From the NCBI RefSeq assembly GCF_032854445.1, contig NC_088304.1:6016001-6076000 (forward strand): DNA of 60,000 nucleotides, written 5' to 3'. Made by a program: the position numbers and the translations under genes. Below are positions 24,400 to 36,515 of this stretch, piece after piece; positions within the stretch are counted from its first letter, which is position 1; every line of letters begins with the position of its first letter. This stretch comes from Liolophura sinensis (lineage: Eukaryota; Mollusca; Polyplacophora; Chitonida; Chitonidae). Below the pieces are notes generated by a model. The model searched no databases and was not told where the DNA came from. It worked only from the letters and a program-made list of their open reading frames with translations.

Positions 24400-25900
24400 A
24401 GTGTTTGCCTTTCAGTCACTGTAGGATACACCTGGTTAACAAAGGTGATTGCCTTTCAGTCTCTGTAGGATACACCTATTAACAAAGGTGTTTGCCTTTC
24501 AGTCTCTGTAGGATACACCCTGGTTAACGAAGGTGTTTGCCTTACAGTCACTGTAGGATATACCTGATTAATGAAGGTGTTTGCCTTTCAGTCGCTGTAG
24601 GATACACCTATTAACAAAGGTGTTTGCCTTACAGTCACTGAAGGACACACGAGGTTAACAAAGGTGTTTGCCTTTCAGTCACTGTAGGATACACCTGGTT
24701 AACGAAGGTGTTTGCCTTTCAGTCTCTGTAGGATACACCTGTTTAACAAAGGTGTTTGCCTTACAGTCGACGTAGGATACATCTAAAAGACTTGTAGTCT
24801 TGTAAAAGACCCAGATGACACACTATATACACGATCACATGGCTTTATTCTGAAAAAGATTAAAATGGAATTTCGTTAGGACATAATCAAAACGTGGCGA
24901 TCGTCTCAAGGATGGTAAATGAGTGCCGGATCCCACAGTCCTTTGCGTCTGAAGTAAAGCTGTCCCAAACACACGAACACTCATTCCTTATGTTATTCAT
25001 TACAGGTTATGAAAAATACTGACAGAAAATTGTGCCACAATGACAGTTAACAAAAAAAATGTTACAAAAGATGGTTACTTCACTGTGGTGAGATTGTACA
25101 TGTATATGGGGCCTCACATAGTTAACGAAGGTGTTTGCCTTTCAGTCACTGTGGTGAGATTGTACATGTATATGGGGCCTCACATAGTTAACGAAGGTGT
25201 TTGCCTTTCAGTCACTGTAGGATACACCTGTTAACAAAGGTGTTTGCCTTTTAGTCACTGAACGACACACGAGGTTAACAAAGGTGTTTGCCCTTCAGTC
25301 GCTGTAGGATACACGTGGTTAACAAAGGTGTTTGCCTTTCAGTCACTGAAGGACACACGAGGTTAACAAAGGTGTTTAACTTTTAGTAACTGTAGGATAC
25401 ACGGGGCTAACTAAGGTGTTTGCGTTTTGGTCATTGCAAAGACACACGGAGTTAATTAAGGTGCCTGTCTTTTAGTCAATGTGGGACACATGATGTTAAT
25501 TAAGGTGTTTGCCTTTCAGCCTCTGTTAATTAATGTATTTACCTTTCAGTCACTGTAGGGCAAGCGAGATTAATTAAGGTGTTTGTCTTTTGTGCATTGT
25601 AGAACACATGGTGTTAATTAAGGTGTTTATCTTTCAGTCTCTGTAGAAAGCATCCGGTTAACAAAGATGTTTGCCCTTCAGTCTCTGTGAGACGCACGGG
25701 GTTAATTAATGTGTTTGCCTTTTAGTCACTATGGGATACTCGAGGTTGTTTAAGGTGTTTGTCTTTTAATCACTATAGGACACTGAGGGCTAATTAAGGT
25801 GTTTTCATTTTCGTCATTGTAGGACAATTTCGTCACTGAGGCTAATTAAGGTGTTTGCTCTAAGGTTTGCCCTTTAATCGCTGTAGGACACACGAGGTAT
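24400..25900. repeat. 44-bp tandem array in two blocks
   Basis: The unit is 'agtcactgtaggatacacct' plus 'ggttaacaaaggtg' plus 'tttgcctttc'. The first block (24400-24780) is regular. A unique stretch follows (about 24785-25078), then two copies of a longer hybrid unit carrying 'gagattgtacatgtatatgg', then a second, progressively degenerate block to about 25900. Confidence 0.9.
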
Positions 25901-26289
25901 GGGTTCAATCCTGATCTTGGACAGAAATTTATGGATCTCACTGCTCTCATTGCTCGCGGCGCCTTAGTAACAACAAGTCGTCAAAGAAGTCCATCTGCGC
26001 AGTCCAATGCCACCGGTGATATATCAGCATATATCTCTGTATGAGAAAATTCGTCTGCAACTCGTCAAAGTGTCGCTGGTTAAACTCGTTGTCATCCACA
26101 CATGAAAACCGATCGGCATGTTCTAAATGAAAAATTCTTCAGTATCGCTTCAATCAACAGTTAAAGAAATAAATATGCATGATGTAACGGGCGTCCAGCT
26201 GCAGTCGCTCAAAAGATAAACAAATCATTCTTTCTATCCGGAGGAAACATATGATCAATATGTCATTTGAAAGGTGAAATTTCAGAAAC

Positions 26290-26468
26290 AAATATTTATT
26301 TATTTATTTATTTATTTATTTGATTGGTGTTTTACGCCGTACTCAAGATTATTTCACTTATACAACGGCGGCCAAGATTATGGTGGGAGAAAACCGGGCA
26401 GAGTCCGGGGAAAACCCACGACCATCCGCAGGTTGTTGACACACCTTGCCACGTACGGCCGGAGAGGA
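26290..26468 (-). mobile_element. SINE family A, head-truncated
   Basis: A long (TTTA)n tail, then 'gattggtgttttacgccgta', 'acttatacaacggcggcc', 'ggaaaacccacgaccatccg' and 'cacgtacggccggagagg'. Confidence 0.9.
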
Positions 26469-27069
26469 CAAATATATGTTTACTGAAACGCACATGTAGG
26501 TCACAAGCTATCATAGGATGTAACATTTAGGAAGGCCTTCTGTTTGACTAGTAGGCCTATTTTTTATATGATTTATTTTTTGTTTGTCAATTTTCATCAA
26601 CTTTAAACGCATTGTTCAAGCTTCAGCTGATATAGTTATAGTATCTTTCAACAGTGAATACGTTCAATTCCCTGAGGTATATATACTTCACCGATCATTT
26701 GAGTACTGTTTTCTTTTCCATTACTATTTTCTCAAATGACAGGTATAGGAAGGTATCGGCTTTTGATTACATATATACCAGCTAGTGCTGTATTTTTACG
26801 GCTAATGTTCAGGTAGAGTACAAACTTTGTTCTGTTTATTTATTTATTTATTTCATGTCAAGTGGAAAATGGCTCTCAGCTGGTGTAGCTGTACCCCGGT
26901 TTCTCTTATAAAATGAATTATACTCAATCACAGTGTGGTAAAGAATCAACAAATACGTAAATGTAAGTTCAATCCCAAGTAGGGTAAAAACTATAAAAAA
27001 TTAGTTATCTCGGTACTTCCTCCTTTGGCACTGAGTGTACGGTGAGAGGCCTGTATAGTCGGTCAGTAG
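26469..27069. other. intergenic, nothing recognised
   Basis: No gene or repeat seen apart from a short (TTTA)n run near 26836-26855. Confidence 0.35.
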
Positions 27070-27290
27070 GAGTAAGGCTCTTCCATAGTTTGTCTGTCTG
27101 ATTAATGGTTCTCTAAGAATGAGATTCTTCTATAGCTTGTCTGCTTGATTAATGGTTCTCTGGGAGTGAGGTTGTTCAATATCCTGACTGTTTGATTAAT
27201 GGCTCTCTGGGAGTGAGGTTGTTCTATAGCTTGTCTGCTTGATTAATGGTACTCTGGGAGTAAGATTCTTCAATAGCTTGTCTTTGATTA
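27070..27290. repeat. ~47-bp tandem repeat (about 4.5 units)
   Basis: Units share 'cttgtctgcttgattaatgg' followed by 'ttctctgggagtgaggttgt' and 'tctatag'. The last unit is disrupted by unrelated sequence near 27290. Confidence 0.85.
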
Positions 27291-28230
27291 GGGGGTCAAT
27301 ACGAGCTACTCTGAAAATAAGTCGTTCGTATTATATTTTATATTATCTTTTCGGTTGGACTTTTTGGGGAGCTGAAGGCGATACTGTTGGAATTAAGCCT
27401 CTTCTATACCTTGTCTATTTAACAGATGGTTAGTGTGGGTCTACAGATGTATAGATATATGTATATAGGCGTATGGGCTTGAAAAAAAATCACAAACCTA
27501 GCAAATACCTTGTTCTGATAACAAGCTGTAGTAGTTACGAATGATGTGTTTGATAAGTGTGTCAACAGGAGAATACAATGGTAATGAGATACTACCATGG
27601 CTTGTTATTTTCTTGAAGGTCAATGTGAAATTATATTCCGTGGTACCCGATATAGTCTTAATATTGGTATCCTTTTCTTGCACGAGACTTGCTCGATAAC
27701 AAATGAAATCGTCCTTAACCTTCCCTGGTCACGAACTGAATATTTTAAGCGTCGAAATTTCAAGGACGCTAGGCCAGTATAAGAAAAGAAATTGGAATCT
27801 GTTGGGGCTTTTATAACATACTAGTATGTGGAATGCAATCAGACAGTGAAGGAATATGTCTACGTTTACAGTCACAATGGTAATAATGCATGAATGAATG
27901 ATCATGTCTTAACCCGCCACCTGGACAATATTTCAGCCATATCATGGCAATACAGTGGCAATAAAATGGGTGCTTGTCCTTGACTAAGTACACGTAGATA
28001 ATGCAATGACCACAAGTGGTGGATTCGGTTTCAACTCCTAACAAGCTAGTGCTGGACGTCACTGCGGATTTGTGACTACAAGAAGGTACTTCCAGAAGTA
28101 CAGACATTTTGGAAAAGGTGTTGTTGCTCAAGTGCAAATAAATCAAGCGTCAACTGCATGTGGATTTTTTAAAACCCCAAACATCTCGATGAAGAACTAA
28201 ACGCTTCAGTAGAGGTACTGTATTAGGAAC
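27291..28230. other. intergenic, nothing recognised
   Basis: A 111-codon minus-strand frame at 27811-28146 has no recognisable domain and no splice or start support; treated as chance. Confidence 0.35.
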
Positions 28231-28241
28231 CTCCACTTGGG

Positions 28242-28606
28242 GACCGGCCCGGATAGCACAGTTGGTAGAGCGTCCGCTTCGGGACCGGTAGATCCAGGAT
28301 CAATCCTTAGTCGAGTCACACCTAAGACTTTAAAAGAGGAAGTTGTAACTTCCTCGCTTGGCGTTCAGCACGAAGGGGATAGTGCAACGACTGGTTGACC
28401 CGTACCAGTATAATGGCTCGGGCGGGGTGGCTTACTTGCCTTCGGTAAGTCGTCTCAGTGAAGCAGCACTAAATAAAAGAGCGGTGGAAATCCGTCCTGC
28501 AACAAGGAGGCACATTACACGTGCATGCACCCTAATGATTCCTTCGTCGTCATATGACTGAAAAATTGTTGAGAACGACGTTAAACCCCAAGCACTCACT
28601 CACTCA
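28242..28606 (+). mobile_element. SINE family B, full length with 11-bp target-site duplication
   Basis: The tRNA-like head has an A box 'tagcacagttgg' (28254-28265) and a B box 'ggatcaatcc' (28297-28306) at tRNA-like spacing. A ~300-bp body includes 'gcttggcgttcagcac' and 'tcgtcatatgactgaaaaat', then 'cgacgttaaacccc' and an (ACTC)n tail. 'ctccacttggg' flanks it exactly at 28231-28241 and 28607-28617. Intact structure suggests a fairly recent insertion. A 67-codon frame inside it is not a gene. Confidence 0.95.
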
Positions 28607-29973
28607 CTCCACTTGGGACTTCTCCACTCGCTGTGTTATTAAAGACAGAATTTCATCACTAATTGTATCAGTGTTCAATAACGCCAAAGGCAACAAAGCC
28701 TTCTTCACATCGAGTACATACAACGTTTAGTATTCAAGGAATGCATCGTTGTTCATGAGTTGCCTGACTTTCTCATTAGTAGCATCTATGTGAAATTCGG
28801 GGTAACAGTGTATGTATATGTATTCTGATGGGTACAAATTGCGCCCCCTTTTTGGCTGACCAAAACTTTTTCTCGCATGATTACGAATATATGCAGAAAT
28901 TATTAAAAAGTAATTAGCTTTATATAATCCATATATTGCATATTCCATATATTTATACATCCATCTTCGCTGGATTTATAGGAAACTAGAAAGCAATATA
29001 CCCAAGGGTCCTGCATATGGCGTGTACATATCTCGCCTTGTATCAGTTCTTACATCCTGTGTGACAATTTGCATGAACGTTACAAGTAATTACTACAAAG
29101 GCTTGTGTTTCAAGGTTGTTACATTAAACGCCTTCGTTTTAATATTCTTAAGTTTTACCTTATGTATAATTGTCATCTGAGTACATATGGACACAGCGTC
29201 CAGAATCCCGTGCACTCTGCTTTACGATTTTGTCTATTTCCTCTTAGCCTGGGGCTAGATGCCATATTCATCATGTTATATTCCAGCGTGGTACACGATT
29301 TGAATACTGATTTCACTCATTCGCCTAGAACATCCCGTGTGTCTTTCCAACGTCATTTATAACTGTAGACTGGTTCTCTTTTCATGGTTCCATCCTAATT
29401 TCGTATGCTATATACCTTCTTAGCTCTTTGGTCGACCTTGTGTTGAAGATCTTTTATCAAATTGGCTCTAGCATTATTGACCTGTTTTGTTCGTTTTGGT
29501 TGACGGCTGGTATACGAAAGTCTGCTTCGACCACAAATCCAAGAACATTTCACTTACACGACTGCGACCATCATTTAGTTTAGAGACACATATATGTGCC
29601 TTACTGATCATATACTACAACACGTGTTATATATGTAACACATCATGTAAACAGGTTGAGCAGTAGTACGTAGTATGGCTTGTCCTTTTTTTTTTTTTAA
29701 ATATAACACTGCTGGGCCATAGCGCACGTCAACTTCTGGATCTACTACTAGAGACTTCAACTGCCGGTTAGCGTGACTTTGGTCTAACCACTTCTGGTTT
29801 CGCTGGTGTTATGTGCACGACTGCCGTCAGTTTCTAAATTTAGCTTGCCACTGTTTACATACACGCGCCTGCTGTCTGCCTCTACCTTAGAATACTCCAG
29901 AATGCGCTCAGTTCGGTGCCTGTTTGTTTACATCAAGTGTTCAGGAATTTTCTTATTCTGGTCAATTCCACCA

Positions 29974-30515
29974 GGCTATAAAAGACCTATGAAAGCAGGT
30001 CAAACGGGGAGAACAGAGAACGGAGAGAAAGGAGAATTATTGAGAGTTTGGATGCTTTGCTGTGTATTACTTTTGTAGGCCTTTTGTGCTGAATTTTGAT
30101 GTCTTTATAGCCTCTGGCTTTGTTATGTCCTATCTCCACCGAGCACCTGTTCAGTCTGAACTTGTATGTTTAATTTGTGCTCTTGTATACACAGTGCTTA
30201 TTAGTACACGGACCCTGTCTGTGGAATTTTGTGTATATTTCGTCATACACTCAGTTATACTGTGGATTTTCCCTCTTGTGAATTTGCCTCTGAGCATTTA
30301 TGTCTGTGTGGTAGGCCTATATATATTGTGGAATATATGCGTCCGTTTGGACTTGACACCGTAAGTACTTTAGTAGGCCTATTTGTATAGATACTGCTAT
30401 CCTTTCTTGTTAAACTTAAGTACTTTAGTATTTGTATAAGTCTTATTATCTGTTCTTGTTAAGCTAATAAATTATTGTAAAATAAAATCTGCTGGTTTTG
30501 GTTACTTTTTTGTGC
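29974..30515 (+). promoter_or_regulatory. TATA-to-poly(A) unit (possible solo LTR), copy A
   Basis: 'ctataaaagacc' (TATAAAAG at 29977-29984) is followed about 490 bp later by two AATAAA signals (30466-30471 and 30481-30486) and a GT-rich stretch at 30489-30515. That is the layout of a short Pol II transcription unit, or of an LTR with a long R region. The first ATG opens only a 29-codon frame. No tRNA primer-binding site, gag or pol lies nearby, so the solo-LTR idea is an inference. The equivalent in copy B has TATATAAG. Confidence 0.35.
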
Positions 30516-30949
30516 GCCTAAACTGTCGTGTATTTCGAACAAGCCATCTCTATAATACAGACAGTTTGGGTCGTAAGACTGGGTACCCCTGACGTCATAA
30601 GTGATATGAGCAATAAGGGTCCTTGTATTAGGAGTGTGGAAAGTTCTTAGGCCCCGGGGCTCGTGCTTCAGACATTTTACAAGTTACTCATAAACTTTTC
30701 TTTATTTAATGAACATGCACATATACCATGTTGTCAAGTGGTCAAGTGGCCTTCAGTCGGAACGTAAAGCTGTGCAAACGTTCACACGAGCTCCGTTACA
30801 TAACAACAAAAACGTCAAATAACACAGTCTCGTCCAAACAGTGAAAGCATGGGAGTCAACAACTTCTTCCGGTCCAAGGTCGGTATTGAGCCCGCACTTG
30901 GTGTACCTCGAGGATAAGGGGATTAGAGGTTGTGAGGTTATGGGTTATA

Positions 30950-31082
30950 TTTATTTATTGATTTCACTGATGTTTTACACCGTACTCAACAATATTTCAC
31001 TTATACGAGGGCGTCCAGCGTTATGGTGGGACGAAGCCGGGTCCAGAGGCTGAGAGGCTCCTGGATCATTGCGCCGTGCTGG
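30950..31082 (-). mobile_element. SINE family A fragment, copy A of the duplication
   Basis: 'cactgatgttttacaccgta', 'acttatacgagggcgtcc' and 'ggctcctggatcattgcg' (antisense head) are present with the middle deleted. The same damaged copy is at 41207-41342, so insertion and deletion came before the duplication. Confidence 0.85.
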
Positions 31083-32425
31083 TGTGCCGCTGTTCGGGAT
31101 TATAGAATTAGGAGTTATGGAGTTAGGGATTAAGGGGTAGGGGTTACTTCCTTAGCTATAGATCTACCTCTAATATACAGGCGGCGCTGTTACAAGCATT
31201 TGGTGGTGTTATATATAAAACTGTTTTGGCTCTGTGACTGTATGAGTTCATAAATATATGCCCAATGTTAACAAGGTAGGCATGTCGCACATGTAATTAA
31301 AACTATCATCGGAATGTATATGAACACTGTACTTTCTGCTGGTATAGTGTACTTCTTGTGCCTCAGTAAAGCACAAGTATATATCGACCACGGTAACTCG
31401 ACGTAACCTAAACTTGATATCGAGTTTTCGCGTCGAGTTTCAGCATGTAAAAGACAAGAAACAAGAAACAAGACGCTATGTTTTAAATACGATTTTATTA
31501 TGCAAAAAACTCGACGCGAAAACGTAGTCTGATGTCCCTTAAATATGTTGTATCTACAATAAAAGTTTTTGCAAGCTTTAAATCCCATTTACAACTCGAA
31601 GTTGTATTCTGAAACGAGACATCGACTTAAGTGTGCTTCAAAATTTTGGGGTTTGTACAAGTGCTTTTAATGGCACGAATAGAACCCAAAAGTAACGCCA
31701 ATCCGACTTTTCTAAGTTTGCCTGCAGGGATGTTTAAAGAGCGATGGTGAACTTCCGGCTTTTAGTAACAATTTGTGTAATATAATCAACAATACATTTG
31801 TATGTTTGTTTCCGTAGCTGATCTACAGGCCTACATGCGCTTGCCTGGAGGAACGGGCAGGCCAGCATATACCTATGCTGTCATTTGGCTTGAATCCTCA
31901 ATTCTACTTTCACTTCCAGTAACATAATTAAAGGGAAATTCCGAGGGGCTTTTATTTTATTTCACATCAGTAGACGAAAAAAAAACACATAGTGCAGATG
32001 AAGAGCTGAGCATCGGACAAGTATACGATACTCAAGGTTGGGTAAGTATAGCCCTACATATGTAGCGTTAACTTATATATTATGCCCATTTTCATATTAT
32101 GAAAAGCCTGTTGCGTGGGCATTCAGTCTGGTATTTCGTCGAGCAGATAAATATCTTCACGATCCCGAAGATCGAGTGGAACTACTCATCTTGCAAACGG
32201 CGCGCACGTGACTCCGTAGGTAAGCCTATACAGAACACGTGAGGTGCATGTATATGGTTTATTGATCGACAGTCACTGCGTAGTATCTCCAAACCTGTAC
32301 TTATATATATTTTCACTGTCATTATTGACGGGGAATTCCACTGGACTTTTCAAAGCAGCAATAATTAAGTGAGTTATCCTGATCAGCTTAGATATAACAA
32401 TAGCAGTTGTGGCGACACCCAGACG

Positions 32426-35400
32426 CAGGGCCCGCGGAGCGATTTGAGAAGTGGGGGGGCTAACTGCAGGCCCGGGACGATTATCCCTGCCCTACAGGCG
32501 AGGGTCCAGGGGCCGCCTAGGCCCCGGAAGCTCTGAAACCCTAGATGGCCGGAGACGCGATTTCGGCGATTTACGGCGCTAAAAAGGGAAGGATGAATGA
32601 GCGAGAAAAGTGACTTAATTGCAATAACTTGAAACACCAATGGTGTTGGATTTTGAAAACAATTAAGGAACTACAAAATTTCGGATCTTAATCTTTCATT
32701 AAGATTGATTAAAACGACTATTACAAACATTAACGTTGGCAGTAACTTGAATATACCGCTGAGACTATATCTCTGTGGTAACAACTCCTGTGGTGGTAAC
32801 AACAAAGTGGCTAATGTCTCCCCGCCATCATATAGGACAGAAATAGATTGCTGAATACACGGAAACCCTAATTCGACCAAGCAACCATCACAACAAGGTT
32901 GTAATGACTAATCGGTATATACGGTAACTTTTTAAACGGCAGTTCTGTATATTCGCTAAATAGAGATTGAAGAATTTCAATGGTAAATATGCAAGTGCTG
33001 AGAACAGCTTAAATGACAAGCATGCTGATATTGTGAGTTTCCTCCAAAACAAGCACCATAACAGCCTAAAACTAGAGTCACAATTCAAAGTCGCCATTCT
33101 CATCTGGGTTACGCAGCAGATCTAGGCCTAATGAGCTCTGTCAAAGTCTTCCTTTTTGAAGGTTCCAAAAGTGGCTACTCGATTCTCATTTAAGGAGCTG
33201 AACTGATTAGCTACGGATACTAAATCTATGGCATCAGTGCGCTCCTTGTGGACAGTCAGAATTGCCAAATTGTTGAATCGACACTGGTTCATTGACGATC
33301 TAAGCCAGCTCTTTAAGCGACGGGCTGTAGAAAAGGATCTTTCACCCACAGCATCGGTGGCTGGATTGACCAAAATGAGTCTCATCAAAACTTCAACTTC
33401 TGAAACCAAACATTTATTCCCCAGGCTGAGTTGAATATAAGCTGAGTAGATATCTCGAAAACAGGCGTAAGTCTCATTTGGCAACATTGCCTTGAACAGT
33501 GTCAGCTGGGACTCAAATTGGAAGAGGTCAATATCGCCACTATACTCACTCTCAACGAAAGCCAACTCTGCCGCATAGTCCTCTCCGTTTAGGCAATTCA
33601 TGAGCAGACTCTCCATCTCTGCATAGGCCTTGAACCCTGGCTGCTCAAAGCGGCTCTTGATAGCATTAACAGAGAGGTCAATCGCTTCAAAATATATCCT
33701 GCGGTATCGATCTTCGCATGTTCTGGGAAACGTTGCTTGCCCTTCACCAACTTCAAATCTACGTGGGGCCGACCGGTTTCTTGGTAGCGATGGTTTAGCT
33801 ATTTCGTGCTCAGTAGCTTTGCTGTTGACAACAGCGTAGAATGCACTGAAATTGTCATCAGTTCTCATATTCTGTAGAACACTAGCGACAAGCTCTGCGT
33901 TACGCTGACCATCTACTGCCGAGAGTTTGCCCTGCTGCAATGTTTTGGACAAATTGTCAGTATGACTGTATATCCTCTGTCCCAAGTTCAATGCAAAAAA
34001 ATAATCAAAACTCTCCATTTGAGCCTTCACGCCTATTATTCTGGCTCGCATTTCAGAATCTAGTTTGCCCTCCAAACATTCATCCCATTCTAACTGAAGC
34101 GCATCATAGTTTTCTAGGATGCGTTTGTAACTTTCAGCTCGGATTGTCCATCTAGTTGGACACAAAACTTTGAGCCCAGGTGTGTCCAGTTGCATCTCGG
34201 CCTTGAGTTGTTCCAGTTTTTCCTGGCGTTTAGGAGAAAGCTTTATTAGTTTACAGATTTCTCTGGTTGTGTCCATGGCATCGCGTAGCAGCTTGCAGCC
34301 ACTAGTTGTATCCTTTATGGCCAAACTAAGTGCGTGCCCATGACAGTGAGTGAAATGTGCATTCACTGATTGAGCCTTGATTTGAGCAGCCACACCATTT
34401 TTCCACCCGGCCATAGGTCCCCCAGCATCGTAGCACTGCCCCCTGCAGTTATTGAGAGACAGATCCAGTCTTGTTAAGGTGTCTTTAATAGCGCCGACAA
34501 TAGTGTCTGCGTTTATGTTTGGGATGTGGTAAAACCCGACAAAGTCTTCATGTGGCTCTAAGGCTTTGTCAATCCACCTCAGACAGACTGTTAATTGCTC
34601 CTTGTTTGATATATCTGTGCATTCATCTGAGAGAATAGCGAAAAATCCAGCAGACTTTATCGATGTTGCAATATCTTTCACTATGATGTTGGCCATGATT
34701 TTGAGTAACTCATTTTGGATATCATGGGAGGTATATTTGCCAGTTTTTTTTTCTAACCATTTCAAAATAGATGGGTCATCGATTGCCCTGAGTTTCAAAA
34801 TCTGTATAAAATTGGAGTCTTCGTCTGTGCTGCCTTGCAGTGAAAGCCCCTGTCTCCCCATCAGCCTAAGGTTCTCTAAAATCTTCACTAAAATGGAGCG
34901 GTTCCACTTTTTTTCAGCTGCTAGTGCAGTATCCAACCGCTCTCCGATATCTCCACATTATTGTGGTAACTCAACGCTCTGAACAGCTAGTTTGTGGCAC
35001 TGGGATTTCTGATGATCACGGAATTTTTCAAGAGCTTTTTTCCAGTTGGAAAATCCATTTATGAGAAATGCCTTCTCGGCATTTTTGGCGTTACCAAGTT
35101 TGCGCTGCTCGTCAGCAGTGACACAAGTGTGACATAATACAGTGTTATTATATTCCAGATGCAGCCAAGAAAAGGCTTTGAACCACTGAGGTTGAAAAGA
35201 TCGCTGCTGTTTCCCGAACATCCTGTTTGGGAAATTAAAATTTGACAGCTGGTTAGGCGAAGTAGAGACTGGCTCACGCATAGCCATACCATCCAACGAA
35301 TGGGGACTATCGGCATTAGGACCAGATTTTTGGGTGGCAGGTGTTGTTTCTGAAAGCTCACCGGCCGTAGTGGACTCGGTCTTCTCCGCAGTTTGCCCGT

Positions 35401-36131
35401 GTGAGGTACATGGCTGGCTCTCATGATCAGCGAGTGTCGGAATTTCGTCAACACGCTGTGATTTTGAGGCGAAAAAAGAAGCTATATCAGGCTGTAAGCT
35501 TCGCTTTTTTTTTGCTCCTGCGTTTTGTGACATATTTAAATGTTGGTGCGTTTTTGAAAGCGACACTGAGACACTCAGTCTATCTATAGACCTGACATAG
35601 ACTACGTCAAAGCTGCATGTATGGGTAATACAACCATATAGCTGCCGGAACGCCTCTGAAGTTCACCTTGGCTCAGAACACTTCACTAGGTATTTTTGGG
35701 GTTTGACCTGCAGCGCCATCTATACATCCGGTAAAATGCTTATTAATTTGCACAAAAACAGTTCAAACTAGATAAATGGCAACATCAGTGTTACGCTGTC
35801 TGTTAAAGAGCGAGGCCTGCATGTTATGATGCCAACTTTATAGTTTACTTCCGTGAAAACTAAAGCTCAAAAGAGAGATAAAGAGTGATTGGTGTTGTTG
35901 TCTTAACGTACCGGTATCGAAATCCGGTACCTCTGCAATCCCACTGTTTATCAGATCGCGACGCAAAGCCTCCATGGAAAATGGAGTCATGTTAAACGTT
36001 ACGGTACAGTACTGACTATGTGGCCCTGGCCCCGTAAAATATCAGATCAATAATAATGCCGCAACTAAATTTTAATTTCATTGAACTTGGAATGTTTGCG
36101 GACATTAGGAAAAAGTGTTCCGCGGCCCCTG
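32426..36131 (-). mobile_element. hAT-superfamily DNA transposon (ZMYM/TTF type), 3.7 kb
   Basis: Terminal inverted repeats of about 20 bp: the left begins CAGGGCCCGCGGAGCGATTT at 32426, and the right, read inward from 36131, is CAGGGGCCGCGGAACACTTT. 'cagacg' flanks both ends. The paralogous copy B has the unoccupied site at 42620-42640, which fixes the ends. One large minus-strand transposase frame fills most of the interior. hAT elements usually make 8-bp duplications; here only six bases match. Confidence 0.95.
33128..35533 (-). pseudogene. hAT transposase, one in-frame stop
   Basis: From an ATG at 35533 the frame runs 801 codons, broken only by TAA at 34958-34960 (codon 192); both sides stay in the same frame. 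In order: a basic start with QPDIASFF at residues 14-21, a Ser/Thr-rich linker, a TTF-type zinc finger at about 115-185 (LCHTC and HQKSQCH), a DUF4371/RNase-H-like core with the first Asp in LSDECTD (about 303), the second in CYDAGGPMAG (about 369), then HCHGHALSL, and the C-terminal hAT dimerisation region where the catalytic Glu sits in VGERSFSTARRL (about 731). The acidic triad looks intact. It would cut and paste its own element in the nucleus. With the stop, neither piece has both halves, so it is probably inactive unless read through. Confidence 0.9.
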
Positions 36132-36197
36132 CAGACGTGTGTAACTAACAGAAGACAGCGATGTGAGAAGCCGGGTAAGTTGTATTGCTGATGTGAA

Positions 36198-36515
36198 CAA
36201 TTACACGTACCTATCTCACTCTAGGCCACGGTATATAGGGCCCACCAAGGCCAGCAATTAAGGCTTACAGGTCTACTGTTTTGCTGATAACAATTACACG
36301 TACATTCTCATTGTCACGGTATATATGGCTTACTAGGGCCTTCAATTAAGGCTTACAGTCTACTGTTTTGCTGATAACAATTACATGTACAGTCTCATTG
36401 TCACGGTATATATGGCTTACTAGGGCCTTCAATTAAGGCTTACAGTCTACTGTTTTGCTGGTAACAATTACGCGTACATTTTCATTGTCACGGTATATAG
36501 GGCCTACCAGGGCTC
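36198..36515. repeat. 87-bp tandem repeat, 4 units (copy A)
   Basis: The unit is ctactgttttgctgataaca, attacacgtacattctcatt, gtcacggtatatatggctta, ctagggccttcaattaaggc, ttacagt. The same array in copy B has five units. A SINE-head fragment ('ggctcctggatcattgcg') follows at 36533-36573. Confidence 0.9.

Noticed and set aside
27811-28146. 111-codon minus-strand frame
   Set aside because: No domain, no homologous copy in the window and no splice context; length is within chance for this window.
28242-28320. Functional tRNA gene
   Set aside because: Has A and B boxes, but the body does not fold as a full tRNA and it is the head of a SINE with its own target-site duplication.
28358-28561. 67-codon frame
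   Set aside because: Lies wholly within the full-length family B SINE.
29105-29362. 85-codon frame identical in both duplicates (also 39380-39637)
   Set aside because: Starts with GTG, lies in recently duplicated DNA where identity is expected, and has no recognisable domain.
30062-30364. Hydrophobic 100-codon frame, and its partner at 40332-40628
   Set aside because: Starts with GTG; differences between copies mostly change amino acids and include an indel, so no sign of coding constraint.
33228-34982. Plus-strand frames of 68-138 codons across the hAT element
   Set aside because: Shadows of the minus-strand transposase frame.
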